The notes under the pieces are model-generated. The model worked only from the letters and a program-made list of their open reading frames with translations. It was not told the DNA's origin and ran no database searches. This document shows, piece by piece, positions 1 through 10,580 of a DNA stretch of 64,000 nt. The DNA comes from Lyophyllum atratum (Eukaryota; Basidiomycota; Agaricomycetes; Agaricales; Lyophyllaceae). A program made the translations under genes and the position numbers. How positions within the stretch are numbered: the stretch's first letter is position 1; the number at the start of each line of letters is the position of its first letter. Where the stretch lies: NCBI GenBank assembly GCA_014905825.1, contig JACGCN010000012.1, positions 124,001-188,000 of the forward strand, given 5' to 3'.

Positions 1-400
1 TCTGTCTTTACTATAATGGCCTTGGAAAGAGACTTTGCACTGATGCCGTGCATGAGTATCACAATCACTGAAGGAATCATAAATGCAGAGAGAAGGATTA
101 TAATGTCAGACAACATACTGATGACACATGTCAAGAGGTCTGTGTCTGTCAATGTCTTTATTTGCGTCAGTTGGCTCCCTATTTGCTGATGAGATAAGAA
201 TATACCTGGACATGGACGTCAAACCCGTGGATAAGAGTTGACATGAGGCAAGTCAAGGCTGTCTTTGCAAGTATATAAGTAATTATAGAAACAATATGTG
301 TTGGCAGAAATATACTTCATTTTCTTTTGTCTGAAAGGGACAATCATGAACACCTGATGAGTGATGAGCTTTACAGTGGGAAGAATTTTAGACATACTAG
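1..400 (-). CDS. Possible 3' exons of the array gene; hydrophobic reading frame running off the window
   Basis: After the last 3-nt exon a 55-nt intron-like stretch (455-401) ends in TTTAG. One parse continues through exon 400-375 and a 44-nt intron into a frame closed by TGA at 219-221. Separately, the minus-strand frame from about 214 to base 1 is open for some 70 codons and contains a strongly hydrophobic run (IIILLSAFMIPSVIVILMHG) that looks like a membrane segment. It may be a further exon of the same gene, continuing beyond the window, or a remnant of another one. No ATG, domain or family could be assigned. Confidence 0.3.
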
Positions 401-3097
401 CTAAATATGACTGGTGATAAGATAAAAAACAGAGGGAAATGATGCAAAGACTCACCATCTACATGCAACCGGCATTCAGAAAATCGGCTAACAAATACTT
501 CGGATGGAAAATGTAAATACTCACCAACTATGCAAGGATAGCACCCAGGACATGAGCTGACAGAGAATTCAAATGGACGACACACAGACTCACACCCTAA
601 TCAGAAACAGTTCTCAAGGCATCAGCTGGTGAGGGATCAGATCAAGGATGCACATGCTTACACGCTATATGAAACCAGCACCCAGAATATCAGCTGATAA
701 AAAATGCAAATGGAGGAGGCACAGACTCACAACCTACACATGAACAGTAACACAGACATCAGCTAGTAAATTCAGATAAAGAATGGATAGACTTACACGC
801 TATGCATAAGCAGCACCCAGGGCATTAGCTGGTAAAGAATTCAGATGAAGGATGCATGACTTACTAACTATACGGAAATAGCACCCATGGCATCAGCTAC
901 TGAAGTATTTGGATGGAGGATGCGCAGACTTACACGCTACCCAGGACCAGCGAGTAGAACATCAGCCAGTAAAGATGATGGAAGATGGGAAACACACAAT
1001 CTACACAGGAATAGAATCCATGATGTCAGCTAGCGAAAAATTCTAATGGAGGATATACAGACTCACATCCTGTACAGACAGAACATCCAGAACATCAGCT
1101 GACAAAGGTTTCAAATGGCGAATGTACAGACTTACGTGCTATACAAGAATGGCATTTTGGACGTTAGCTGATGAAGAAATCATAGAAAATGCACAGACTT
1201 ACATCCTGTATAGAAATAGCACCGGGATATCAGCTGGTGAAGAAGTCAGATGGTGGATATAAAAACTTGCCAACTATGCAAAAACAGCACCCAAAATATC
1301 AGCTGGTGAAGAACATAGATAGAAGATGCATAGACTCACATTCTACACAGGAACAGCACTCAGAAGATCAGCATACAAAAAATCCACATGACCCATGCAA
1401 ACACTCACATCCTACAGGATAACAATGTCCAGTACATTAGCTGGTAAAGAATTCAGATAGGCACAGACTCACATCCTGCATAGAAGTAGCACCCAGGACA
1501 TAAGCTAGTAAAGAATTCAAACGGAGGATACACAGACTCACCCACTATATAGAACAGCATTTCAAACATTAGCTGATGGAGAAATCAAATGGAAGATGCA
1601 TAGACTCACATTCTAACCAGTAACGACACCCAGGACATTAGCTAGTGAGGAACTCAAACGTCAAATGCAAGGCATACATTCTGCATAGGAACAGGGCCCA
1701 GGACATCAGCTAGGGAAGAATTCAGATGCAGCACACACAGACTCACCCACTACATAGTAACAGCACCCAGAACATCAGCAGGTGAAGAACTCAGATGAAC
1801 AATGCCAAGACTCACATCCTACATAGCGACAGTACCCAAGACATCAGGTAGCGAAGAATTCAGATAGATGTACAGCCTTACGTGCTATGCAAGAACAGGA
1901 ATTTGGACGTTAGCTGATGAATGAGTCAGATGGAAGATGTACAGACTCACATCCTATACAGAATAGCACCCAACACATTAACAGGTGAGAAATTCGAATC
2001 CCAGAGGATGCCAGACTCACATCCTATACACGAACAGCATTCAGAATGTCAGTAGGCAAAGAACTCAGAATTTAGATGAAGGATGCGTAGACTCACCAAC
2101 TACACAGGAATAGCACCCAGGACATCAGCTGTTGAGCAAATGGAGGGTATCCAGACTTACATTCTACAAGGTAACAGCATTCAGACATCAGCTGGTGAAA
2201 CATATGCAAGACATACAATCTGCAGAGGAACAGGAGCCAGGGTATCAGCTGGTGAAGAATTCAAATGGAGAAAGTTTAGACTCACATTCTATACAATCGA
2301 AACCATGAGGACCCAGGACATCAGCTGGCAGATAATTTAATTGGAGGATGTACAGACTCACGTCCTATGCGGAAGCAGCACCAGGACATCAGCTGGTGAC
2401 GAAATCAGATGAAAAATGCACAGACTCACCCACTAAACAGACATGGCACCCAGGATATTAGCCTGTAAAGAATTTAGATGGACGATGCATGAGACTTACA
2501 TGCTATACAAGAACAGTATCCAGCACATCAACTTGTAAAAAATTCAATGCACACTCACATGCTGAACAGAAACAGCACCCGGAATATTAGCCGGTGTCAA
2601 GTAGAGAATTCGTGGACTCACACGCTGCACAGAAATAGCAGGCAAGGCATCAGCTGATGAATAACTCAGATGAAATGCACAAACTCACACCCTACCCAGG
2701 AGTGGCACCCAAGACATCAGCTGGTGAGAAATTCAAATGGAGGATATACAAGCTCACATCCTATACAAGCACTTGGAACATGAGCGGTTGAAGAATTCAG
2801 ATGGACATGGCGCAGACTCACAAACTACAGTACCCAGCACATCAGTTAGTGATAAGTTTAGATAAAAGATACAAACTCACACTCTAGATGACAGCAACCA
2901 CCAGGACATCAGCAGATACAAAACACAGTTGGACAATTCATACACTTACAAACTAATAATAATGCATTAGCACACAGAGCAAGGTAGACCTTAAGTAGTC
3001 CAGATGTCCATTTTAATGATGTTCACTTACCATCTAAAGAACAGCAGTAGTCATGTTATCTTGGTAGTACTTCCTCTTCTCAATATTAATGACTCAC
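401..3097 (-). repeat. Tandem array of about 39 intron-like units separated by 3-nt exons
   Basis: A degenerate ~68-bp repeat (spacing 56-81 bp). On the minus strand each unit reads as a complete intron: donor GTGAG/GTAAG, a branch-like CTGAT or CTAAC 20-30 nt before the end, and acceptor TAG or CAG, followed by exactly three nucleotides and the next donor. Triplet starts (+ coordinates): 3031, 2950, 2881, 2822, 2758, 2689, 2622, 2559, 2500, 2430, 2362, 2286, 2217, 2161, 2097, 2021, 1951, 1882, 1816, 1747, 1678, 1610, 1542, 1473, 1409, 1340, 1271, 1203, 1136, 1067, 998, 934, 865, 797, 731, 662, 594, 525, 456. Donors by my count: 24 GTGAG, 11 GTAAG, 2 GTATG, 1 GTGTG, 1 GCAAG. All 39 acceptors end in AG. 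The array sits just downstream of, and in phase with, the GTPase exons. What it encodes is uncertain; the repeat itself is certain. Confidence 0.9.
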
Positions 3098-4440
3098 CAT
3101 AAAAAAGCCTACGTAGTTGACCATTTTATGTAGTAATGGTGAACCGGAGCCCAGCATTACTTCGTCTGAGTCACAAAAAATTAGTTGCCTATACAAAGAC
3201 CCAAACCATTGAATCCATTATTCACTTGCATTGGTCCTCAAGGTCCTATAATGAGTACGGAATTAGTCTGTGTGTGATACTTGTGTCAAACATCTTTGCA
3301 TACCAATAAAATAGCCAAAATGCAGTTTGCAGGATATTGCGATGCCATACAACAGATAGCAATGCTTTGAGCTTAGGCCCACGTAGACCCTGCTCTGTTA
3401 AGCTGATTAGATCATTACATAGTCGAGCACTCTCATCAGTAAGTTCTTGCATGTCTGTCGTCACATCAGTGATTAGTATTCGCCAATCTGGCCCGGGTTA
3501 GCCATACCGCTCGTAGTGATAAATGCTAGGGCAGCCTCTGACTGGCTCAGTTGTTTCAGCCCCTCTTGCCGTTTCTTCAAATGTTCCGTAACGTGTGTCT
3601 CTGCTTTCATGCGGGCTTGCTTCCTAAACGCTCGACTGCTTGATGAACCCCCTATGATGTCTTGTGTGGCCTTTGAAACAGCGCCATCTCGCTTTGTAAA
3701 GATGATGATCAAAGGAGCTAGGGGACATTCAAAAAGTGACATCGTTTGAACGTTATTCATCCTGCACTACTCACTGTCTCCCCTCAACCAGCAAAACGGG
3801 TCCTTTTCCGCCTCAGATAAGTCACGGGAGTCGTCGAGCGGGAGGCACATCCTGGCAATAACGTGTCAAGCTCGCGCGGAGCGGATGGAAAGCAACAGTC
3901 GTACCATATAGCATGCAGCTGTTCTTTGATATTCTTCGCTTCAGACGAACGATACTCTGCGAACTTCCTTACGGTGGAAAGCTCTGTGGATGACCCAGCT
4001 TCAATTCCCAGTGAGTCATGAAACACAAATCCCGGCCGAGAAGGAAAGCGAATCTCATCCTCAACGTTGTGTAAACCTCGCTGCCAACATCGTGGACAAA
4101 TCAGCACCCATCGGATGTAACATCAATAGGTGAGAAACATACGCCGCTCTGGCCTTCGATTGTCTATGATTTGGTTCGATCAGCGTGGTTGAAGCATCCG
4201 ACCGTGACACACCTGGCTATTCAATAAACTCCCATCTCGCCAGACCTGTGCTTGGTCTCTGGACGCGCCGGTAAGCCTCTCAAGGATTGTAGTCTTTCCG
4301 GCATTTGCACGGCCCAAGATAAGGATCCGGAATTGCAAGCCCCTTCCTGTGAAGAACGACAAGCCTGATTCATCAGAGTCGTCCGGCTCATCCACGATCT
4401 CATTGTCGGAGGGCACGTCGGTAGCGGGAATTTTATCCAT
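3098..4440 (-). CDS. P-loop GTPase (agaricomycete G-domain family), exons 1-7
   Basis: Seven exons fit one reading frame: 4440-4213, 4080-3905, 3851-3775, 3717-3508, 3454-3304, 3245-3226 and 3165-3098; introns are about 50-130 nt with GT-AG ends, and the phase closes at 310 codons. Seen: an acidic N-terminus, the G1 P-loop GRANAGKT at residues 43-50, a G3-like FHDSLG, and the G4 motif IIIFTKRDG. This is the layout of the large agaricomycete family of soluble GTPase-like proteins of unknown role. The last exons become hydrophobic (QTAFWLFYW). The frame leaves exon 7 in phase 0 and enters the array of 3-nt exons at 401-3097. If the stop at 3246-3248 were used instead (no splice at 3303), the protein would end before the array. 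The ATG is the first in frame before the P-loop. Function beyond nucleotide binding is unknown. Confidence 0.8.
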
Positions 4441-4539
4441 GGAGGGTTAGTGGAGGCAGTGATAAAGGGAAGCAAGTCACTCGTCTGGTTATGGGAGATC
4501 TGCCTGCCCTCGATCAGTGCCACCATGTTTTAGGGCTCC

Positions 4540-5460
4540 AATTTCTGTTATTGGATTATCCGTGCTAGTTCTATCAACGTCAGCCATGTCAAGCGAAGCC
4601 AGTCCATTCTTGTACCCTACACCGACGTCCTGCGCCAAAGGTGTCGTCCGCGAGTGCATCCCCTTCCTCAGCGACTATCATTCGCTTGAGCCAATCGCAA
4701 GTTTGCTGCTGGGAAGCCTGCATCGATCGATGCATTGTTTGGTGTCCGCACGACGGTGAGTTGCTACTCCTTCCAAACTACACCCGTCTGTGTTCTCACT
4801 TTTTTTCCAGTTCCATGTCTCACAGAATACGGGGAGTGCATGTCGTCGATAGGCCACTCAATTCCCAGAAAATCATCCACGACTTGAAGGATTCGAGACA
4901 CGGAAGAGTTCAGAGTTACAGAAGGTGATGGACTTCATTGACCGTCGATCCAAAATGCCAGCGCTTGGTGATCGATTGCATGCGATTTGGTGAGTCATTG
5001 CATGCGATTTGGTGAGTCATTGCAGGCCCCGCCCTTTGATTGATCGTCCCCTGAGTCTTGCACTAAAGTTTGCGCAGAAATCTCGTCCGCAGGGGGCAGG
5101 GGGCAGACCATTTGAGAAGGGCGTCGTATCATTCCGACGACATGTCAAGAGACTGCCGCCGCTGTTCGAGCCATCGTCGTCTTTACCAAATTTGACATCC
5201 TCCATGAACATCGCGAAGCAAAGGTGGACAAGAACTCGAAACAGAGGAACTAGGACTTGGATGACGAGAAATGCCAGTCCAGAGTCGAAGCTATCGTCAA
5301 TGAAGCTGTGCAAACCCTTTGCGTCGAGCCCTTATGGGCCCCCAGGTGCGCTACGTCGGCGTAGTTCGTATCAGGTCCAAGTTCTGACGCTTTGATTGGG
5401 GGGAAGTGTCTCTCCGATGTATTCTTAGACATCACGATAAAGACGTGCTACAAGTCTTGC
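4540..5460 (+). pseudogene. Decayed P-loop GTPase relic
   Basis: Pieces of a second agaricomycete GTPase can be read on the plus strand, opposite in orientation to the gene at 3098-4440. Around 4900-4990 lies the segment SELQKVMDFIDRRSKMP followed by LGDRLHAIW; around 5165-5330 lies a G4 motif VVFTKFDIL followed by HEHREAKVDKNSKQRN, an in-frame TAG, and then DLDDEKCQSRVEAI. No intact P-loop was found upstream. A 21-22 bp segment containing the donor-like GGTGAGTCA is duplicated in tandem at about 4978-5020. The premature stop, frame changes and missing G1 support a pseudogene. It belongs to a different GTPase subfamily from its neighbour (TKFD versus TKRD). Confidence 0.6.
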
Positions 5461-6487
5461 AAGCGCATATTGTGAGCGCATGGCAGATACGGAGGAACCT
5501 GAAAAGGTAAGTGATCGTTCCCCTCCATAGACGCCTCTCATCATCATCGCCGATGGATCAGCATCTCAAAGCGCCGGATTTTCTTGCCTTGTTATCGGTG
5601 CTGGAGTGGATCTCTCTGACGAGGGCAGGTCTGTAGTGTTTTCGCCGCTCCGTGCTAAATTCTGATTTAGGGAAACATATCCTCTGACCACAACAGCCGT
5701 GACATCAGTCATTGAACATCCCTCTGCCGCCATCACCATCGTCCGTCCCACAGCAATAGTCACACTCTTGGCGGAGTGGGTACGAGGAACGTGTAAGCCA
5801 ACGTCAGTTTCTGTCTTCCCGGGATGTTCAATCCAAAGAGTGATAGTTTGTTTGGTTTGAACCTCCAGATCCTTTGGTCCTTATGTGGGTGGCGTCCTAC
5901 TCGTATTCGGGGACGTTTCGGCATCACGCACGACGAAGGATGGTCAAACCACGCTGTCTACCTCGGGAACCGATGCGCCAACTGCGCTTCTTCTGGATAG
6001 GACGTGACCCTTAATACTCGATGAAAAAGGCCTCCAGGACCGTCGTCGTTCGAAAGTATGGCCGATGCTGAGGCTCCCTCAGTCTTGGATCCTGGAACGA
6101 AAGACGACAGCTACGGAGGCTGATGCACGGGGTCGTATGTCCGGACGCTATTCAGAATATAAGGAGCCGGCCTCGGTCCAGGTCTCCTGCACCTAGTCGG
6201 ACATCAAATTACTATGGGCCACGTTTGAGGATCTTAAATACAGTGGAGATGCGACCAGAGCCCACCTTCCTTAGAGCATGGCTTCAATGCGACAATCAAC
6301 TACACACTAAGAAGATAAGGCCAAGTTAAGAAAATAGAGTCGAGAAGTAAAAGTCAACGTACCACTTGTGACGTATCACCTACAACTTCGATCTCAGAAA
6401 TCGCAGGTCGGCTATGAAGGTCTCCACGGCGAGACATAGGCGGCATCAATACCAGAAGCATAGCATGAAACATCGTCCTCCCAAGAC
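5461..6487. other. Intergenic stretch, no gene supported
   Basis: Only short open frames on both strands, without domain motifs or consistent splice structure. A possible trailing exon of the GTPase relic (about 5470-5507, with a GTAAGT donor) is the only coding-like signal. Confidence 0.5.
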
Positions 6488-6757
6488 TCAAAAATCCACA
6501 CCAACAGCAGTGAGCTTTCCAACAACGAAGCGAAGAACAAGCGAAAAGAAATTCAATGAGTAGAACATAACAACCTACTTGAATACTTTCTCGTCAGAGA
6601 CTCGCTTCTGGAATAGCACAAGTCTGGAAACGAAGGCAGTAGCACCGTGAAGCCGAGGATCAGGATTATCCACTATGGGATACCATCCCTCAGTAGAGTC
6701 TGGAACGCAACTGAGCACGTTCATATCGAAAGCAAAATTCATTTCCGCATACGCCAT
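6488..6757 (-). CDS. Small spliced hypothetical protein (about 69 codons)
   Basis: Exon 6757-6575 is open from an ATG that follows an in-frame TGA and ends at a GTAGGT donor. A ~60-nt intron with a pyrimidine-rich 3' end leads to a 27-nt exon (6514-6488) closing with TGA. The protein begins MAYAEMNFAFDMNV, has a WYPIVDNPDPRLHGA core, and ends LTAVGVDF. I do not recognise a family. It lies just downstream of bL31m on the same strand. It could instead be a terminal exon of something longer, because a CAG acceptor lies directly before the ATG. Confidence 0.35.
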
Positions 6758-6852
6758 ACACTGTCACTTCGGATACGGTATTCTCAGCTTAAACTCGGAA
6801 GAGAACTATGGCCATACTTACAATACGAAAGCATAAGAGCTCGACGCTCCAA

Positions 6853-7362
6853 CTATTTGGACTTCGGCTTCTTTTTCGTCAACGACCCCGTCCACAGCTC
6901 ACCACCCGAGCCCACCCCAGACCCCACGAGATTATCCATCCAATCCGAACCCTCATTATCTTGTCCAAGCTCTTCGAATTTTCGGTTGAATCTTCCGAGT
7001 CTGCCAGTCATAGCACCCTCCTCTTCGACACCCCGGTCGTCCGACCATGTACCGGTGTTCCAGACAGGATTGTTTGTGGTGTCGCGGGTCAGCCTTATCG
7101 TTGACCGTGGTGAGGTTGTCCAGTGGGTAAATGAAGTGCCATCTGAACGAATTACGAGCTGAGGGAATTTGGGGACGACCGGGTTAGGTAGAACGGGTGC
7201 GCGTCGCTTCCATACGTGTGTTCGGCCATAGGGCGAGCTCGACACGGAGCGAACTTGTGAGGAGATTAGATTATGAAATGAGGGTGTGTGATGACAGGGC
7301 AGTGTCTGAACGGATGCTAGTCTGGAAATCATAGCAGTCGATTCGATGGTATGTAATGACAT
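6853..7362 (-). CDS. MRPL36: Mitochondrial large-subunit ribosomal protein bL31m
   Basis: Single-exon gene. The N-terminal ~45 residues are basic and hydroxylated, like a mitochondrial presequence. The core KRRAPVLPNPVVPKFPQ, then VIRSDGTSFTHWTT, then TRDTTNNPVWN matches the bL31m fold (yeast Mrpl36), a structural protein of the mitochondrial large ribosomal subunit that contacts rRNA. The tail is lysine-rich (KKKPKSK). ATG codons at 7362 and 7332 are both possible starts; the second gives a cleaner presequence of MISRLASVQTL type. Length (159 or 169 aa) suits fungal orthologues, which carry a C-terminal extension beyond bacterial L31. An equally long open frame on the opposite strand is a shadow. 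Confidence 0.85.
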   Translation of the reverse strand: MSLHTIESTAMISRLASVQTLPCHHTPSFHNLISSQVRSVSSSPYGRTHVWKRRAPVLPNPVVPKFPQLVIRSDGTSFTHWTTSPRSTIRLTRDTTNNPVWNTGTWSDDRGVEEEGAMTGRLGRFNRKFEELGQDNEGSDWMDNLVGSGVGSGGELWTGSLTKKKPKSK

Positions 7363-8743
7363 GAACAAAAATTCGGAACAAGACCCAAAGAATTGTTGAT
7401 GTTTGGCAACAACCTTGCGGACCGGGAGGAGGAAGAATTTATGGATGACGGGTCACCGTACTTTCGCACACGAGCTTCGACGTAGCCTGCGCTCTCAGAA
7501 GATATGCCGCACCGTATTTTGAATAACTTCCTCGCGCGCTTGACATTCACTATCGAATCGTAGAGAATCTGCAGTGCTGGGGGATTAGCAGGAGGTGTTC
7601 CGTCCGTGCTTATCGGTTGTGGTCCGGAGAGAGACAACCAATGTACAGCACAGCATGCAAATCTCAAAGGACCAGAATGTGAGTCCTTTTCCTTGAAATC
7701 TATACCACTTCGGATTACAACATTCACCCGCATAGCACGGGTCATCTTCCGCCGTCATGGTAGGACTGCTTATGAAACGGAGCTCGAAACTCCTTCGTAT
7801 TCCATGGTGAGTTAGGCTCCAATCATGCTGCTTCCTCTGATCTGTCTGACATGAGGCAGTGAAGGCCCCAGATCGCGGTCCACACCATCTCGACAAAATT
7901 GCTATGTGTTCCTTTCATATTCGTCACGACTCACCAAAGTAAGATATGTTCACTAGCAGCGGTGTTGACCAGTTCTTCAGTCTCATGGAGTCTCCTCCAC
8001 AGCAGCGACATTAAGCATGGCTCACAAGAGTTAGATGCTTATCAAACATCACCCAATATAACACATAATGTGACGTTATCAGTAGTGAGCGCTCAGCTGT
8101 AGGGCACAGAGTAAGTAGGCTTCAAATGGTGGAGCGCCGTTGCCCTCATGATCATTTTGTCAGAACACGACAGGTGATTTTCTCATACCTGTAGATTGGA
8201 AAGCATCTGCTCAGGCTGAATATATTCTATCCAGTGCATCCTTCAAGACCATGCTCCGATGCTCATTGATCCTGACAAGACGATAAAAATGGGATCAGGT
8301 GTATGCTAGACTTGGCATCCAGCTGGCTTCTCATGTATCCTGATCGTTCTCGCGTCTTTTGATGTTGTCGTCCGAAGGTGCTGTCGAAATCTGTCATGGT
8401 GCTTCTGACAGGGGACTACATGACCAGGAATGTGTTTCGAAACGGAATCCGGTAGTTGCAAGCTGATACCGGAAACGGGCGATACTAAGAATGATGATTG
8501 TGCAGGTATTGAATTCAGAGCTCGTTGATTCCCAGCTGCTCGCATTTAACTTGGAACGAAAGATCGGCGGGCATCTTGGAGTCCATTTGCTGGGATGTCG
8601 TCGTCCATCAAACACCTTTCAGATCTCCTGATGATTATCTGTTAAGATATATATCGCGCTCTCAAACCTTCAGATCGTCCTAATCTACCCCTATGTTGAA
8701 CCCCCTAGCAGAACGCAATAGTACGTCCTAAGCCATAATATAG
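7363..8743. other. Intergenic stretch, no gene supported
   Basis: Several overlapping minus-strand open frames (7329-7745, 7585-7896, 8306-8615) lack domain motifs, mutually compatible splice sites or convincing starts. I see nothing I can name here. Confidence 0.5.
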
Positions 8744-10040
8744 TCGCACACTTATGGCAGACGCGACATTGACGCTCCTGACACAGTCACATCGATTCTT
8801 TGTACCATACCTGCCATTGCGACGACAATATATCGTCTGTGGATTCGGCGAGGGCGATACTGGGCCGACGATGTAAGTTTTACCCTCCTTCACCCGCGAC
8901 TCTTTTAACACATGAAAGGTATGGGCTCTGTGTTCTGCCCTTTGTCAAGTCGTGGGGTTGTCAGCGACCTGGGTGCACGGCAACCATTCAAGTCCGAAGG
9001 CAGCCAAGATTGCAACCTACTATCTTATGGGATCATCATTCTACGGTTTGATCTGGTGCGTTACACCCTCTTGCGAAAGTTCGTCGTTTCTAAAGTTCAC
9101 TGCAGGTTTGCTCGCCTTTCTATCGTGTTTTCCATAATTCGAATCGATCCAAGCGAGACCCGACGGCGACGTTTGTTCATTGTTGCTTTTTTATTCTTTC
9201 TCGCGATTCTTGTTCTCGTTTCCCAACTCTTCTGGGTTTGTGAGCCCGCACCAAGCTGGAAGGAGGAAAGCAATGTGGAATGCCTTCCTACTGATCAGGA
9301 AGCCATCCTCCAGATCATCAGTGAGTCCTTCATTCCTTCATCGACGATGGCCCCATTCATCACTCCGTTTTGGTAACACAGCCGACATTTTGTCAGACAC
9401 GATTCTCATTGTTGCCCCTCTAAGGATCCTTCGTTCTCTCCAAGATAAGAAACTACGACGACGTTTAACAGTGATTTTTTCGACTTGTCTTGTTATCACC
9501 GCTGTCTCCCTAGCGCATGCGATACTAATTTTCTTGCGTCCGTAAGTGCTTTGCACCCTTGTTCCAATGTCTGTATCATTAACGGTGTTGGAATACTGTC
9601 GCAGCGGACCTAGAGTGGTCATTGCTGCCATCGTAGAGGGCTGTGTATCCCTTATTGTGTGCAACGTTCCGGTGGTTGTGACATCGATGCTCCGCATGTG
9701 GCAGCGAAGCAGGCAGCACGACAAGGCCAATATGACCCAACTCCGATTCGCAAGCCACCATCCCAGTGCTAGTGCTGGAGATATTCTTAATATAACTAGC
9801 AACCCGACGCTAGGAACGGATACCTGGATGAATAAGTTCCGCTGGGAGCGGGAGCTGCGAGATCTGGAAGAGTCTCGCGACAGCGACCTCGTCACGACAG
9901 TTCTAGCAGATTTCGAGACGGCGGACACACATATGGGCACACAGCATTCAGACGACTCTAGGATAGTCTCGCTGGCGATAGAGCGCAGCGAGATTGATGG
10001 TGCTATCAAGGTCCACTCTGTGGAATTACCATTCCAATAA
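8744..10040 (+). CDS. SAT4/rhodopsin-like integral membrane protein
   Basis: Exons with matching phases: about 8744-8872, 8919-9055, 9106-9320, 9382-9541 and 9605-10040; introns 46-63 nt. The translation has several hydrophobic helices and the hallmarks of the fungal seven-helix 'integral membrane protein' family: RLWIRRGRYWADD before an early helix, FSIIRIDPSETRRRR, FWVCEP, then DILSDTILIVAPLRILRSL and VSLIVCNVPVVVTSM in the last helices. A ~115-residue cytosolic tail follows. In ascomycetes related proteins include Pth11-type receptors; the basidiomycete members are uncharacterised and may sense extracellular cues. The N-terminus is not resolved: the frame is open from 8744 without an ATG, so a short upstream first exon is expected near 8690. 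A long minus-strand open frame over 9338-10135 is antisense noise. Confidence 0.75.
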
Positions 10041-10580
10041 TTCCACGGTTTCCAAGGTTGGGGATGAAATGGAGGCTCACAGTTACAACGAAAAGTAGGT
10101 GACTGTGGCAGCATGTTGTAGATACTCGAATACATGTACTAATTCTGTATAAAACTGCTCCGGAGCATTCACGCCAGACGTCGCGAAGCCTACGACAATT
10201 TCCGGGTGACGAACGTTCTAATCACCGAAGCTTGTCTTAAGAGTCCTGAGAGAGCGACATGCGTCCTCGTTCCTCCAAAACTTGTCTCGACGTTATCGCA
10301 GTCGGTAAGCATAGATCCAGCCTGTCTACGTACAGCACATCGATAAATAACAATTTCTCCTCAATAGATACAGTAAAAAGGAGATGAAAAACCCTACTAC
10401 GACTAGATCAACCTGGTTTCCAAGCAATTGGCAACACTTGACCCATCACGAGGCAGGATCGTATGAGTGGTTGAATATGAGATAAGTATACTTCGAAGGT
10501 TGCCCTCGCGGCACTGCCAGGCAGCGCGCAGATTGGACTCACATTATGGTATGACACCTATCCAAACGCATATGGAATAC
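10041..10580. other. Intergenic region between convergent genes
   Basis: This 540-bp gap separates the 3' ends of the SAT4-like gene (+) and the GT61-like gene (-). No open frame with recognisable content and no repeat was seen. Confidence 0.5.

Noticed and set aside
1189..2340. Small plus-strand open frames inside the array (for example 1189-1422 and 2083-2340)
   Set aside because: They arise from the repeat itself, have repeated residues and lack independent coding signs.
401..3097. CRISPR-like or plain minisatellite reading of the ~68-bp array
   Set aside because: The host is a fungus, there are no constant repeats with unique spacers, and the preserved parts are exactly intron signals on one strand. 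A plain minisatellite does not explain 39 of 39 AG acceptors.
6647..7162. 171-codon plus-strand open frame
   Set aside because: Antisense of bL31m.
7329..7745. 138-codon minus-strand open frame overlapping the bL31m start
   Set aside because: No domain, non-ATG context and overlap with a well-supported gene.
9338..10135. 265-codon minus-strand open frame
   Set aside because: Antisense of the SAT4-like gene, arginine- and serine-rich without domains.
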